Notes under the pieces: generated by a model
What the model was told of the DNA's origin: nothing
The model's input: only the letters and a program-made list of their open reading frames with translations
The model's database searches: none
In this document: positions 10,840 through 21,445 of the stretch, one piece after another
Layout: every line of letters starts with the position of its first letter
Position numbering within the stretch: the first letter of the stretch is position 1
Position numbers and translations under genes: made by a program
DNA from: Bedellia somnulentella
Lineage: Eukaryota > Arthropoda > Insecta > Lepidoptera > Bedelliidae
Assembly (NCBI GenBank): GCA_963576735.1
Contig: OY755177.1
Coordinates: forward strand, 3,844,001-3,908,000
Direction of reading: 5' to 3'
DNA length: 64,000 bases

Positions 10840-13800
10840 AGTGACAATGGAAGAGCCTCCTGTCGTCCTTAAGTCGTCACCTAATATCAATATTGTAAAC
10901 AAGGAAGGAGGTTCTTCTGGCAATATAACTAAAAAGAATACTTTACAAGGAGTCTCCCAGTTTAAACTTGTATGTCAAAATACTCAGGGGTTTTCTTGTA
11001 AAGAATTAGAAATAGAATTATTTTTGGAAAAATATGAAATAGATTGTTTATGTGTTACTGAACACTGGCTTAAGAATTGCGAACTCATATTTGGTTTTGA
11101 AAACTATTATTTAGCTAGCAACTACTGCCGCAATTCTAAAGCCTGTGGTGGCTCCGCTATATTTTTAAAAAATAATATTAAATCAAAAATTCGTCATGAT
11201 ATTGTAAAGTTAAGCGTTGAGCAAGTCGTGGAATTATCCTGCATAGAGTTAAAAAACTATTTCTTAGTATGTGTGTATCGACCCCCTTATAACCAAAATT
11301 ATGATAAATTCGAAAATGTAATGGAAGATGTATTAAGCAAAGTTTTCAGGAATAAAAAACGTATGATAATATGTGGAGACTTCAATGTGGATCTCCTACA
11401 AGACAGTTATCTTAAAACACGATTGATGAGTTTATTCCAATCGTTCAATTTAGAAAATTTATTCTTGGAACCGACTAGAATCAAAACATGTTTAGATAAT
11501 GTATTTACTAATGCAGATTTTTCAAGTAAAAGTGTTATAAATAAACTAAAGTCTGATCACAGCGGCCTTTTTGTTAGCTTTCCTCTAGAGATACCAGAAC
11601 CAAAAATTGTTATTAAAAAAAGGCATATTACTGCTAGTAAAGTAGAAAAATATATAAATATAATAAGCTCTAAGTTGCCTACATGTACAATTAATAAAAA
11701 CCCAAATACTAGCTATGATATTTTTTATAAAATTCTGATAAATGAGTTTAATAAAGTTTTTAATGTAAAAAATTTAACTATTACCAGTAAATTTAAGTTT
11801 TGTGAGTGGGCAACTCCAAGTATTTATAGATCGAGAGAAAAACTCTTCGATTTATATGATCAGAAAGCTTATAGTAATAATAATGAATTGAGGGAATATG
11901 TAAAAAAATACTCAAATATATTTAATAAAGTATGTAAAGAGGCTAAAGCCAGATACCTAAGCCGACGTATCCGAACATCCGATAACAAAGTTAAAACAGT
12001 GTGGAATATTATCAACACCCAAACAGGCCGAGGTAAACCATGTGATCAGGAGTTCTGTGTTCGATCTGATCAAGGTCTGACTACCTCTAATGAGAAAATC
12101 GCTTGTATTTTTGAAAAATATTTTACTGACATACCATCAAAAACAACTGAAAATTTAAACACATCGGTTGTAAAAGCTCAACACTTGTTACAACAAAATG
12201 TTGATAGTTGCGAAACTTTGTTTTGTTTTAAAGATGTCAGCCCTAAAGATATCGAAAAATGTTTTAAATCATTTAAATTAAAAAGTTCTGAGGACATTTG
12301 GGGTATGTCGGTGAAAGTTTGCCATAATTTTATTGTAACTTTGTCTCCATATTTAGCAGACATATTTAATGAATGTATAAGAAATAAAATATTTCCAAAT
12401 CTCATGAAACATAGTAAAATTGTACCTCTTCTTAAATCCGGAGGAGATAAAATTAGTCCTGATGGTTATAGACCCATATCTATTCTGCCAGTTTTAAGTA
12501 AAATATTTGAAAAACTAATGTTCAATCAAATGCTTTTGCATTTCGCTTCTAACAAATTGTTTCATCCAAAACAATTTGGCTTTACAAAGGGCCGCTCTAC
12601 CACCGATGCAGGCGTTGCCTTAATGAAACATATTTTTGATTCGTGGGAACGTAAAAATGACGCTATTGGTTTGTTTTGCGATCTTACGAAGGCATTTGAT
12701 TGTGCAGATCATGAAATCCTTTTTATTAAATTAGAACATTATGGCATACAAGGTGACGCACTTAAATTAATAAAGTCTTACTTTTCGGATCGGATACAGA
12801 AAGTGCAAATCAATAATACAATATCACCTGGAACTCATGTAAAAATGGGTGTTCCGCAGGGTTCTATTTTGGGCCCATTTTTATTCTTGGTTTATATTAA
12901 TGATTTGCCGTTCATGGTCGAGAAAATGTCCGAGATAGTGTTATTTGCTGATGATACTTCCTTAGTATTTGACGTTAAAAGAAATAATGAGAATATTGAC
13001 GAGGTGAATAACACGGTTTCACAGATTCAAACATGGTTTGCTTCCAATAATCTTGTACTGAATGGCAAAAAAACTAAATGCATCAAATTTGTATTACCCA
13101 ATGTTAAGAGCGTTGATAAAGAAATAATTTTAAATAATGAAAATATAGTTTATTCGGATGACACAGTTTTCTTAGGGATAACTCTAGACTCCAAGCTCCA
13201 ATGGGGACCCCACATTAGCTCACTAGCTGGCAGGCTAAGTAGTGCTGCATATGCCGTTAGGAAAATAAGACATTTGACAGATGTACAGACAGCTCGATTA
13301 GTTTATTACAGCTATTTTCATAGTGTAATGTCTTACGGTATTTTACTCTGGGGCAGAGCGGCTGATGTTGGTTCCATATTTATTCTCCAAAAGAGAGCAA
13401 TAAGAGCTATATACAATTTGAGATCCCGAGATTCCCTGAGGGAATTGTTTAAAACAATAAATATAATGACGCTGCCATGTCAATATATTTATGAAAATAT
13501 TATGTATGTAAGAAAGAATCAGGCCTCTTTTGTGAAAAATTGTGACAGACATATTCGAAACCTGAGAGACAACAATAAAATTTCAGTACCAAAATACAGA
13601 TTGTCAAAAGTAAATACATCTTTCATGGGGTTATGCGTAAAAATGTATAATAAAATACCTGAGGACATTTTAAATTTATCAGAAACAAAATTCAAAGCAG
13701 TAGTTAAAAGAAATCTTAGTTCAAAAGCCTATTACAATGTTAATGATTACATTAATGATGAAGTGGCTTGGTGTCATCAGGGCTCTGTGCAGGATGTTTC

Positions 13801-13995
13801 CGGGCTAACACCAAAATTGTAATGGACGTAAAAAAAGATGTGTGTTGACGAGTTTCTTACGGGTTCTTCTCTCAACAAAACACCTTCCGAATCCGAAGTA
13901 AACTTAGTATTAAGTTGACTTTTGACGTTCAAAAAACAAAGATTTATCTTTTTACTTTGAAATAAATGATTATTTTATTTTATTTTTTATTTTAT
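10840..13995 (+). mobile_element. Non-LTR (Jockey/CR1-group) retrotransposon
   Basis: The 3' side is clear: the stop codon is followed by a ~150 bp untranslated region with AATAAA-like signals and a TTTTATTTTATTTT run ending near 13995. The 5' end is not defined, because no target duplication could be matched to the flank; it may start anywhere between about 10655 and the ATG. Confidence 0.75.
10847..13822 (+). CDS. Non-LTR retrotransposon ORF: endonuclease and reverse transcriptase
   Basis: One uninterrupted frame of about 991 residues. The in-frame codon six bases earlier is GTG, so the ATG at 10847 (MEEPPVV) is the likely start. The N-terminal half is an apurinic/apyrimidinic-type endonuclease: CQNTQGF near residue 45, TEHWL near 75, GGSAIFL near 105, YRPPYN near 147, CGDFNVD near 178 and SDHSGLF near 238. 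The reverse transcriptase follows: RPISILPVLSKIFEKLM near 543, the fingers motif QFGFTKGRSTTDA, GVPQGSILGPFLF, and the catalytic FADDTS near 700. A C-terminal thumb/tail region follows, with ILLWGRAA and LQKRAIRAI. The order matches Jockey/CR1-group LINEs; the exact clade is uncertain. No upstream gag-like ORF was seen. With no stops or frameshifts, this copy may be young or active. Confidence 0.93.
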   Translation: MEEPPVVLKSSPNINIVNKEGGSSGNITKKNTLQGVSQFKLVCQNTQGFSCKELEIELFLEKYEIDCLCVTEHWLKNCELIFGFENYYLASNYCRNSKACGGSAIFLKNNIKSKIRHDIVKLSVEQVVELSCIELKNYFLVCVYRPPYNQNYDKFENVMEDVLSKVFRNKKRMIICGDFNVDLLQDSYLKTRLMSLFQSFNLENLFLEPTRIKTCLDNVFTNADFSSKSVINKLKSDHSGLFVSFPLEIPEPKIVIKKRHITASKVEKYINIISSKLPTCTINKNPNTSYDIFYKILINEFNKVFNVKNLTITSKFKFCEWATPSIYRSREKLFDLYDQKAYSNNNELREYVKKYSNIFNKVCKEAKARYLSRRIRTSDNKVKTVWNIINTQTGRGKPCDQEFCVRSDQGLTTSNEKIACIFEKYFTDIPSKTTENLNTSVVKAQHLLQQNVDSCETLFCFKDVSPKDIEKCFKSFKLKSSEDIWGMSVKVCHNFIVTLSPYLADIFNECIRNKIFPNLMKHSKIVPLLKSGGDKISPDGYRPISILPVLSKIFEKLMFNQMLLHFASNKLFHPKQFGFTKGRSTTDAGVALMKHIFDSWERKNDAIGLFCDLTKAFDCADHEILFIKLEHYGIQGDALKLIKSYFSDRIQKVQINNTISPGTHVKMGVPQGSILGPFLFLVYINDLPFMVEKMSEIVLFADDTSLVFDVKRNNENIDEVNNTVSQIQTWFASNNLVLNGKKTKCIKFVLPNVKSVDKEIILNNENIVYSDDTVFLGITLDSKLQWGPHISSLAGRLSSAAYAVRKIRHLTDVQTARLVYYSYFHSVMSYGILLWGRAADVGSIFILQKRAIRAIYNLRSRDSLRELFKTINIMTLPCQYIYENIMYVRKNQASFVKNCDRHIRNLRDNNKISVPKYRLSKVNTSFMGLCVKMYNKIPEDILNLSETKFKAVVKRNLSSKAYYNVNDYINDEVAWCHQGSVQDVSGLTPKL

Positions 13996-14590
13996 GTCCA
14001 AATACCAGTTGATTCACGCCATAAGACATTATGCTCCGATACATTTGTTCTGTACAGTCTGTTTATTTCGTTCTTATGGAATATTTAAAGTAGCGTAAAA
14101 TAATAAAAACATTTTGCCCCTCTGGTGGTCACATCTAATTGGTCGTTAAACCTATTTTGCATGGGAATAATCGAAAAATATGATGTCGCTTCAGCCAATT
14201 TTACCTGACCGAGATTTTAGATGCGTACGTATTATGTCCCTTATTTTTGTAAATAGAAGATGTAGAACTCTTATTTTTACAGGAATACACGGAAAATCTT
14301 TTCAATTATAACTGTTTTCATTTTCAAAGCAATATCTGCCATAGTTACAGAAATATGATTTTTTTTAATAAAAAATAAACTTTAAATTGCTCTGGTGGAC
14401 ATTTTATGAAATGGCGCTTAATACATTCTGCCTTTCTAGCGTCGATATAATGAGAACTATCAATGATGGATCTATAATTCTTTTTTTATTTATACTATCG
14501 ATTTCTTTATTTTTAGGATAAAAATTAAAAACATATTTAAATTGTTTTTTTAATTTAAAAATGTAATACATAAAAGGGGGTTTATGAAAA
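13996..14590. other. Repeat-derived intergenic DNA
   Basis: Includes, on the - strand near 14405-14445, the segment encoding YIDARKAECIKRHF that also occurs at 8.3 kb. Otherwise it is AT-rich with no recognised feature. Confidence 0.4.
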
Positions 14591-14633
14591 AAAATAAAAG
14601 TTGAACATGATCTTGTTTGCCTGTGATTTGTGA

Positions 14634-14984
14634 TTATGTTGCATAATCCTTGCGTGTATGAAACACTTTATAGCAAGGATGGTAGCACAAGGGCACGTTG
14701 CAGTCTGGGCAGTAAAATATCGTTTCTTTGCGTCCTCGTTTGCCAGTGTTTGTCTTAGCCTCTCTCTTGCCACTTTCTGCTTTTTTTTCGGTGCTCGGTA
14801 TCCTTTCGAGAAAGTGCCTTCCCACTAGTCTGGTACTGCTGCCTACATGGTGTGGGCCACGTGAGGGTCTTGGTTCAGCCTCTGGTGCAGTTTGCAGTAG
14901 CTGGTCACCACACTCCATCAGGAACTGCGAGAATCGTGGGCGGGTCAATGCCGTACGGAGTACGTGATCAGCGTCCTGAGGCAA
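14634..14984 (-). pseudogene. piggyBac-family transposase C-terminal fragment
   Basis: The frame carries the end of a piggyBac transposase. A segment with RHFLERIPSTEKKA leads into the cysteine-rich domain: GKRGRKETIFYCPDCNVPLC, then HPCYKVFHTRKDY. The YCPDCxxxxLCxxxCxxxxH spacing with a terminal KDY is diagnostic of the zinc-binding tail of this family. The RNase H-like catalytic core is absent, so this is a 3' remnant of about 116 residues. Its first residues (MPQDADHV) do not look like piggyBac sequence and are probably flanking DNA. No flanking TTAA-anchored inverted repeats were established. Confidence 0.75.
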
Positions 14985-15012
14985 TCAACCTGACACGTAC
15001 TCTGCACGTGAT

Positions 15013-15150
15013 CGGCTGTTAAAGTGTTAAAAGATTGGTGATGAGCCTCGAGCTATATCGCCAATAATCATTTAAAAAGTCCCAACGCCCTCCTTCTTTA
15101 TAAACCGGCGGTACGAAATGGATTAGTGATATTCTCAACTGACACTGCAC
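15013..15150 (-). repeat. Repeat A fragment
   Basis: The central block is recognisable (GATGAGCCTCGAGCTATATCG, then AAAAAGTCCCAACGCCC), as is the head complement (TTCTCAACTGACACTGCACA). The 3' tail half is missing; the fragment starts just beyond the piggyBac relic. Confidence 0.6.
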
Positions 15151-15712
15151 AGGACCAAGTTTAAAGTTCGACACCTGTATTGTTTTATTTTTTAAAACAT
15201 GATTACTAACGTACTTATATTGCATTTGTGGGAATATAAGTATGATATAAACAACAATTTGTAGCTACTTCAACTCATTTCTTCTAACTATTTAATGAAT
15301 GTTATTTTACATATGAGCCGTCATCTTCAATCACTCTATTTATTAAAACACCGCATCAAAATCCGTTGCGTAGTTTTAAAGATTGAAGCATACAAAGGGT
15401 CAGAGAAAGTGACTTTGTAGTAAGTTTTTATTTTTATAATATAAACGTTTTTCACGCCTTTTAAGCTTTTTCAAATGGGCTCATCCTCCAGGCGGGCGTC
15501 CCGGATCGGTTAGGGTTTGGTTTTGTGTGTACTGTAAGTCTGTAGTTATTTCACTCCTTTTAATTTAAAAGTCGTAGTTTTATTAATCATTCGCGAATCA
15601 ATGTGCATCCACCATTAGGTTATTTTTTGTTTGGATTAAAGAATGGTTATCCAAAGCTTTTATCATGGTAAATAAATGTAGTAAGTGTTTAAAAATAAAC
15701 CATTCTGTAAAA

Positions 15713-18700
15713 ATGGCTGCCATTGGAATGTGTGAAACTCCGGGATGTAATTCAATCGCCCAACTTCAATGTCCTACGTGTCGTAAACTGGGTATTCGAG
15801 GTTCTTTCTTCTGCAATCAGGAATGTTTTAAGAAATCTTGGAAAGCTCACAAAATTATTCACTCGTTAGCAAGTAAGTTTTATTTTAGGTTATGTTAACT
15901 TTTCCGGCTACTCATGAAAATAATTTTCATTTACTGATTATCTTTTAGTTACGTGTGGGATATCTTACCTTGTTTCGTTTATAGGTTATATATTGACGTT
16001 GTTTATTATGCTTAATAAGTAATATTAAAACACCTGTAAATCTCACTAAATCCACACTCCAGTTAACTTTTTGGCTAGTACCAAGTTTGCCTTGAAAACT
16101 TACATTTCGGTCCAACGTTAATCGTTATTGAAATTGTTGTTTTCTTCCATTTCAGAAGGAGAAAATCCTGATGCCGATAAGTCTCAGTTTAATCCATGGC
16201 CATCTTTCCATTTCACTGGTAAACTCAGACCGTTTCCACCCGGAAAGAAACGCACGGTGCCAGAACACATTGAAAGACCCGACTATGCTGATCATCCCAA
16301 TGGCTTTCCAGCGTCTGAGCATGCTGCCAAAGGTTCTGGCATTATTAAAGTCTTGGATGATGAGGAAATTGAAGGAATGCGAGTAGCATGTAGACTGGGA
16401 CGTGAAGTTCTTGATGAAGCTGCCAGGTGAGACCATGAATATTCATTCTATTATTGTGTTAAATGACCTCTAAGATTTTATCACCTAATCAAGGTTTGTA
16501 TTATCCTTGTAAACTTAGTTTAATAGTTGTTGATGTTGTAGTTTTTCAAAGAAACTTGCTTATATAAAAACATAAGCCTATCCCCCCATAGGGTTTCCTA
16601 TGATATGAGAGCTACTTGGATAGTGTAAAAACTTTTGATGTATCACTTTGATGCCATTTTGGTTAAGGTATTCTTATCATTAATCATTACATTTTAAAAT
16701 GGCAAAAGAATACATGTATATTGTATAGGAGCTCCCCTTGAATATTAATCTAAATTGAATGAACTATATTTATTTAAAAGTATTATAACCATAGATCGGA
16801 TAATCGGATGCATATTTACCTAAAGTTGACCGGCGGCTTAGTATGGAAAGCACTTCTTTATTGTAAAGATTTCGGGATTTCGGAATTGATGCATTAAATG
16901 TTCGTAGTATAGAATTAAATGTATTTTCATTACGTTTGTAGTGTTTTCTATTACAATATATTATTTGCATGTACATTACTTGTATGGAAAAAAACCCAAT
17001 GTTTCGGGATGAATACCGTTAGCGTTTTGGTTAAAATATAATTGAATGCACTCTCAAATAAAGGTTTTTAAATGAGGAGCCGTAATTATTTGCGTTGAGA
17101 ACAATATTTGAATAACATATTGATCGTGTTTTAATAAATAATTTAATGTTGTATATAAATTGTGAATAATTGTAATAATGTAATAGTAATTAATTAGGTA
17201 TTTAAATATTTATAAGTTGTTGCAATGCCCTAGCAGGGCGCATGTTTGATACTCTATATAATTTAAAACACCATTGTACATACAACATGTGGCAAATAAA
17301 TTCTGATTCTGATTCTGATTGTAAAGCTTGTTGTGCACTTAGCTGCACATTTACTAACGTTAAGATTTTAACTATTATGAAATATATCGAAAAATAAATG
17401 GAGATCAATTTCAGTTTTGAATTTACAATTCTCGTTATGTTAAAAAAAGCGTTATAAATGTGAATGTGCGAGTGAGACCGATAGGTAACTTTGGCTGCTT
17501 GTGCGAGTGAGACGGCATTTTCAAAACTGGTTTGTGTGCAGGTAGGTGCAAGAAACCCCGGTAATGCATGTCTTTTGTTATCTTAAAAAAAAGCCATCTC
17601 CATATTTTCTTAGCCAAAAAATAAGTTTAGGTAAATATGCATTCGATTATCCGATCTATGATTATAACTCAAAATTTTGTAAAAATTTTCAGCATACAAT
17701 AGGCTAATTTATTTGACTGTAAAAAAATATACATTTCTTTTATTTCATTAGTCTTAATATTTCTTTTTTGGATCAATATGTAATGATGCGAGATAAAAAT
17801 ATTGCATTATTTCACTAAAATCTGTCTTCTAAAATAAGTATTTTTGATGCAACTGTCACGTTACTAAAAACAACCGTGATTGGCTATTGCTATAATGACT
17901 TAGATCGCGCTTAAACTGACTGTGTATCGCTTTGCTCATTGGCGGAATTAACGTCACTTGTGCTACAGCCGCCTTATGACTTAAAGTCGCGTTTTCGCGG
18001 CACATTTGAATATTGCATTTTCTTTTTCGATTTTTAAATAAAATAGCTAAAATGAAGACAGAAAAATATTTTTTTTAGGGCTGCTTATAAACAAATTAAC
18101 ACCGTAAGATAGTTTTCAAAACTTAGTCAAATAGCCTATTAGTTGTTGTTATAATTATCAAGTAAAAAACAAAGATAAAAAGATACCACTTTATTTGTGT
18201 ACTAAAATAAAAACATTTAATTACAGGGTGTGTGATGTGGGAGTAACCACAGATGAAATAGATCGCATTGTACACGAAGCTTGCATTGAGCGTGAATGCT
18301 ATCCCAGTCCGTTGAACTACCACAACTTTCCCAATAGTTGTTGTACATCAGTCAATGAAGTTATCTGCCATGGGATACCAGACACGAGACCCTTGGAGGT
18401 ATGTGTGATATGCGAATAATTTATAAGAAATCTCATTATACTAAGCTAAATGTCCTCATTTCATTCAACATTTTTATTAATTTAAAGTTACTAGCTGATC
18501 CGTAACGAAAACATTGATATGCCATATAAATCATTTCTAGTCATAAATTAAAAATAAAATTCTAAGGGTTGATAAAATTTGTGCAAAATTTCATTAAAAT
18601 TGGTTCTGACATTTTGTATTAGTTTGCTGACAAACACTGAGACACATGAATTTTATATATTAAATGTAGGAAGCACCACATTTTACTTACAATTTACTTG

Positions 18701-21445
18701 CCTATGATGATAATTTGAACTTAACATAATATTAAATCACATCTTTAACTTTTTTGCCATAAATAAATAGATATATGGATGTACTATTCTCTGATCAATT
18801 GCGCCCCTAACTAAGTAAAACTTGTATTTTAGGATACTAACTCAACAATATATTTGATATTATATAATACACATATAAATAACATACATATAAGAAACAA
18901 TCATTTATGCTCATTACTTAAATGTTGATCAGTGAGGATTGAACCCAAAGCAAGTGTGTATACCTATGTAAGCAAGGGTAGACTGTATTATTATAAGAAG
19001 GTTTCATTTTTTATGGAGTAACAAATGAATTTACAAAGATATATTTTGTTCATAATATGGTTAGTTTTCATAACCCTAGTAATTTCTAGAGCTTAAGCTA
19101 TGACCCACTATTTTGACCTGTTCCTTGCTATGCCATAATGAGAATATAAGTTATACTGTTAGCTTATAATAAATATTATAATTTCAGGATGGAGACCTGT
19201 GTAATGTTGATATAACAGTATACCATCGTGGATTCCATGGTGATCTCAATGAAACATTCTTTGTTGGCAAAGTGGCAGAACCAATGCAGAAACTAGTCCA
19301 AGTGACTTATGAGTGCCTCCAAAAAGCAATAGAAATTGTGAAGCCAGGAGAGAAGTATCGTGAAATTGGAAATGTGATCCAGAAACACGCCCAGGCTAAT
19401 GGCTTCTCTGTGGTGCGATCATATTGTGGTCATGGGATACATAGGCTGTTCCATACTGCACCAAATGTACCTCATTATGCTAGTGAGTTAATATTTTCTT
19501 ATTTGATTTCTTATATGGCTGCGTAAAGCTGTTAAATAAATGGTTTGAAAATTTAACTTTTGCTTGATGGTCACAACAATTCTCTCTTTACTGGAAACCA
19601 ATGTAATGTGAGAACTGTGACATAAGAAAAATTTAAGGAAGTTTTCTGTAACTCTGACCCTGGTGCCTCCACCCTAGAAAAAGTACTTACCATTTGTGCC
19701 CCCCCCAGAAAAAACTTAGTACTATACTTGCCAAAAGGGGTTGTAAAATATATTTCTAAGTATTTATTTAGTCACCCATCCCAACTGCTGTGTCATTCAT
19801 GCTTATTTCATATATCCAACAGAAAACAAAGCCGTAGGAGTGATGAAAGTAGGCAATAGTTTCACAATAGAGCCAATGATCAATGCAGGATCGTGGCGAG
19901 ATGAGCAGTGGCCGGACAACTGGACCGCGGTCACTCAGGACGGGAGCTGGTCCGCGCAGGTAACTATATTGGTCAAGTGCGAGTTGGGCTTGGTTTTTTT
20001 TCTTGCAGCTAATAAGAGACATAATGTAAGTAATCACCACCAGATGGCTAATGTACCAGGTTATGTAACTATATGAGCCAAGTTTGAGTTTGGCTCGTTT
20101 TTTTTTAATTATCGCTACTATAAAATTACAGCTGTATAGTGATTATAATTGCAGTACCCAATTTTTAAGGTTTTGGGGTTTTTAAGTGATTTCTGGGCGA
20201 TGCGGTCACTCACGACAAGAGCTGGTCCGCGCAGGTAACTTATATTGGATAATAAATTAATTAATATAGGCACAGCTGTGAGAATATGAGTATATCTCGT
20301 GGGAAATTTGAATTTCAAAGATTTTGTATGTATAATTTTGTAAGTTTCTCACTCCTCACATAAATATACACGCTCAGATACCTCATGCTACAGGGGTTGG
20401 TAAAGTTTGTGTTGGTTCAGGAGCAGGTCGAAGCAGGTATTGGTCTAGTTTGAGTTGGGCTTGGATTTATATCATAGCAACAAGAAAGTCCCAAAGAAAA
20501 GCATTAAGTGTGATGAACAGTTTCACAATGGAACCAATCATCGGCGCAGGTTTCTTATATGGTCCAAGTTTGAGTTGGGGCCGTGTGTTAATTTTATGTA
20601 TGTATTTTCTAAAAAGGCTTGAGCCATATTTTTATTTGTAGCTATGGAATTACAAGTAAGCAAAACATGGGTACTCTTAACACTAGATGTCACATGAATT
20701 CTAAAATCATTAGTACCTCTACCACCTCTTTGGGGATTAACAAGTGAGTAAGTTTGAGTAAGTCGTCTTATCCCAATTTATTGCTGTACATTGTATATAC
20801 ATAAAGGATTGTAGAGTAACTAATACTTTGTGAACATCATGTGTTAGTGGCATCCTTATAGCCCTTGTTTAAACACACAATCATACATACATGCATATAC
20901 TCACGGCTTTATTTCCCTAGAAGGGGTAGCCAGAGAAGTTGAGTGGGGAAAAGATGGTTTAATAAAGGTTTTTGGTGATGGGTCTCCAACCGCATCGCCC
21001 AAAAATCTAATTAAAAGCCCGAATACCCTTAATCGCCTCTTACGACACCCGTGGGTAGAAAGGGGTAGCGACATTCTTAGCCGGCACTACACGGCCCACA
21101 ATCATGTGACTACAGGATACGAACCCATGCTTCTACATTATAAGCAGTGGTGTCTCCACTGACCTATCAAGGTTACTAACGATCTGAATTAAAAATTTGG
21201 AAGTTTAATGGGGAAAACAATGTTCAATAATGTCTTTAAACCTATAATCCAAAATGCAGATACAGGTTAGAACAAGCCCGCACTACACAAGCAACAACAA
21301 CTCGTCAAATATTAAAACCAGTTATTTTTTATTTCAGTTTGAACAAACTCTTCTGGTAACGGAAACAGGCTGTGATATTTTAACTCGTCGCTCCACTGGG
21401 CGACCTCACTTTATGGACCAACTAGAGAAATTGAATGCTTCCTAG
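15713..21445 (+). CDS. MetAP1: Methionine aminopeptidase 1 (six coding exons)
   Basis: Removes the initiator methionine from nascent cytosolic proteins. Coding exons are 15713-15872, 16156-16426, 18227-18398, 19188-19482, 19823-19959 and 21338-21445. All introns are GT-AG and phases join without a break (1143 nt, 380 residues). The N-terminal MYND-like zinc finger uses Cys/His from MCETPGC to HKIIH. The pita-bread domain follows, with ligands Asp209 and Asp220 ([19 protein letters not shown]), His283 ([11 protein letters not shown]), Glu316 (TIEPMI) and Glu347 (QFEQTLL). These sit exactly 20 residues before the human MetAP1 ligands 229/240/303/336/367. The start was chosen to match MAAxETxxC of relatives; an in-frame ATG at 15665 would add 16 residues. 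The protein ends LEKLNAS. Intron 2 holds a DNA transposon, and intron 5 holds decayed copies of exon 5. Confidence 0.97.
16790..17660. mobile_element. Non-autonomous DNA element with 8 bp target duplication (hAT-like)
   Basis: Lies in MetAP1 intron 2. The terminal inverted repeats start CATAGATCGGATAATCG and extend about 35 bp (to TTTACCTAAA) with one mismatch. They are flanked by perfect 8 bp duplications ATTATAAC at 16782-16789 and 17661-17668. The 871 bp interior has no transposase. An 8 bp duplication points to hAT or P-like elements. Confidence 0.8.
17225..17325 (+). repeat. LINE 3'-tail fragment with TTCTGA repeats
   Basis: GTGGCAAATAAATTCTGATT continues as (TTCTGA)n, a signal-plus-short-repeat tail typical of non-LTR 3' ends. 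It is nested in the intron 2 DNA element. Confidence 0.45.
20185..20240 (+). pseudogene. Decayed partial duplicate of MetAP1 exon 5 (3' end)
   Basis: GCGGTCACTCACGACAAGAG followed by CTGGTCCGCGCAGGTAACTT repeats the last ~38 bases of exon 5 (GCGGTCACTCAGGACGGGAG, then CTGGTCCGCGCAGGTAACTA), including the 5' splice site. The exon's 5' part is absent, and what precedes it resembles repeat A. Confidence 0.75.
20480..20556 (+). pseudogene. Decayed partial duplicate of MetAP1 exon 5 (5' half)
   Basis: The frame reads [18 protein letters not shown], parallel to [21 protein letters not shown] of exon 5. It keeps the metal-ligand glutamate context but lacks three residues and the exon's second half. 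Both sides carry the intronic TTTGAGTTGGGCTTGG-type motif that follows the real exon. It is not expected to be spliced. Confidence 0.7.
20655..20765 (+). repeat. SINE B 3' fragment
   Basis: AAGCAAAACATGGGTACTCT and ATTAGTACCTCTACCACCTC match the 3' part of SINE B, diverged. Confidence 0.6.
20886..21092 (-). repeat. Repeat A copy
   Basis: Lies in MetAP1 intron 5 with tail CATACATACATGCATATACT. It has an internal deletion between AGCCAGAG and AAGTTGAGTGGGG. Confidence 0.8.
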
